Positions 5,817 to 6,629 of a DNA stretch of 6,629 nucleotides are shown in pieces (positions within the stretch are counted from its first letter, which is position 1; every line of letters begins with the position of its first letter). The position numbers were made by a program, and so were the translations under genes. The DNA is taken from assembly GCA_028282625.1 (NCBI GenBank), contig JANQHP010000113.1, forward strand, positions 1 through 6,629. The letters run 5' to 3'. The notes beneath the pieces were generated by a model. That model was not told where the DNA came from and ran no database searches. It saw nothing but the letters and a program-made list of their open reading frames with translations. This DNA is from Rickettsiales bacterium. Lineage in GTDB: Bacteria > Pseudomonadota > Alphaproteobacteria > Rickettsiales > UBA8987.

Positions 5817-6614
5817 ATGCCTTCTGCTTCTGCCACCAACGCCACGCCCCCTGCCATCGCGGTCAAGGGACTGCACAAATCCTTTGGCCCCAAAAAGGTG
5901 CTGCGCGGCATTGACCTCACGCTGCAAAAAGGCGAGTCGCTGGTTGTGATCGGCGGGTCTGGTTCCGGGAAGTCGGTCCTGATTAAAAGCATCATCGGAC
6001 TGCTGCCGCCCACCAAGGGCACCATTGCCATTGATGGCCAGGATACCACGCATCTTTCCACCCGCGCCCGCAATGAAGTCATGCACAAATTTGGCTATTT
6101 GTTTCAGGGCGGCGCGCTGTTTGATAGCCTGCCCATTTGGGAGAATATCGCCTTTGGGCTGATCCAGGCCGAAGGCATGCCGCGCGCCCAAGCCAAGGAG
6201 GTTGCTCTGCAAAAGCTCCTGCAGGTGGGCATGGAAAAATCTGTGGGCGACCTTTACCCCGCCGAACTTTCGGGCGGCATGCAAAAGCGCGTTTCCCTGG
6301 CGCGTGCCATTGCCACCGACCCGGAAATCATCTTCTTTGATGAGCCGACCACCGGGCTGGATCCCATCATGGCCGACGTCATCAACAACCTGATTGTGCA
6401 ATGTTCCCAGCAGCTTGGCGCGACCACCATCACCATCACGCACGACATGCATTCCGCCCAGAAAATCGCGGACCGCATGGCCATGATCTATCAGGGTACC
6501 TTCATCTGGGAAGGAGACAAAAACCAGATCGAACAAAGCGGCAACGATTACGTCGACCAATTTATCCATGGCCGCGCCGAAGGCCCGATCGAGATCAAAC
6601 TCCAGGACCATTAG
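5817..6614 (+). CDS. mlaF: MlaF, ATPase of the Mla phospholipid ABC transporter
   Basis: Cytoplasmic ATP-binding subunit that powers the MlaFEDB phospholipid transporter with the permease MlaE and MlaD. The protein has 265 residues, typical for the family. All ABC motifs are intact: Walker A GGSGSGKS (46-53, Lys52), Q-loop Gln97 in FQGGALFDSL, signature LSGGMQKR (151-158), Walker B IIFFDEP (171-177, Asp175 and catalytic Glu176), D-loop GLDP (180-183) and H-loop His209 in THDM. FQGGALFDSLPIWENIAF and the C-terminal QFIHGRAEGPIEI (248-260) are features of MlaF-type ATPases and separate it from general importers. ATG 5817 is the only usable start: an in-frame TGA lies at 5784 and no other start codon intervenes. 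No Shine-Dalgarno site is seen. mlaE is not directly upstream, unlike in enterobacteria where the order is mlaF-mlaE-mlaD. Confidence 0.95.
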   Translation: MPSASATNATPPAIAVKGLHKSFGPKKVLRGIDLTLQKGESLVVIGGSGSGKSVLIKSIIGLLPPTKGTIAIDGQDTTHLSTRARNEVMHKFGYLFQGGALFDSLPIWENIAFGLIQAEGMPRAQAKEVALQKLLQVGMEKSVGDLYPAELSGGMQKRVSLARAIATDPEIIFFDEPTTGLDPIMADVINNLIVQCSQQLGATTITITHDMHSAQKIADRMAMIYQGTFIWEGDKNQIEQSGNDYVDQFIHGRAEGPIEIKLQDH

Positions 6615-6629
6615 TTCGGCGCACCCCAA

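Noticed and set aside
5760..6629. Long open frame on the - strand opposite mlaF (289 codons)
   Set aside because: It mirrors mlaF, whose ABC motifs are all intact, and shows no domain of its own. I treat it as a shadow frame.

Overview
The window is about 6.6 kb of GC-rich, densely packed chromosome with nine protein genes, all on the + strand. It looks like an alphaproteobacterium, perhaps near Rhodospirillales; the order-level guess is weak. Three things point there: lipid A is made with LpxI rather than LpxH, there is an NDUFA12-type complex I subunit (a protein of alphaproteobacteria and mitochondria), and that gene sits next to an MCE-domain mlaD. No RNA gene, mobile element, CRISPR array or phage gene was seen.

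Positions 1-4816 are an outer-membrane biogenesis block in the classic order: bamA (3' part only), skp/ompH, lpxD, fabZ, lpxA, lpxI. BamA inserts outer-membrane beta-barrels and Skp escorts unfolded barrels across the periplasm. FabZ helps make the 3-hydroxyacyl-ACP that LpxA and LpxD place on UDP-GlcNAc, and LpxI cleaves the resulting UDP-2,3-diacylglucosamine to lipid X. The next enzyme, LpxB, often follows lpxI in alphaproteobacteria but is not here.

Positions 4817-6629 form a second block: a convincing sigma70-like promoter with a palindrome inside it, the NDUFA12-family gene, mlaD (inner-membrane-anchored MCE lipid-transfer protein) and mlaF (ATPase of the same phospholipid transporter). 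The permease gene mlaE is not between mlaD and mlaF, and nothing can be said beyond 6629.

The genes appear intact and family-typical, with the catalytic residues visible. I found no evidence of a new system. The points worth a second look are regulatory or contextual: the palindromic promoter at 4817-4850, a possibly leaderless mlaF, an lpxA start without a Shine-Dalgarno sequence behind a T-rich leader, the uncertain lpxI start with a tiny overlapping reading frame, the absence of lpxB, and the split Mla module.
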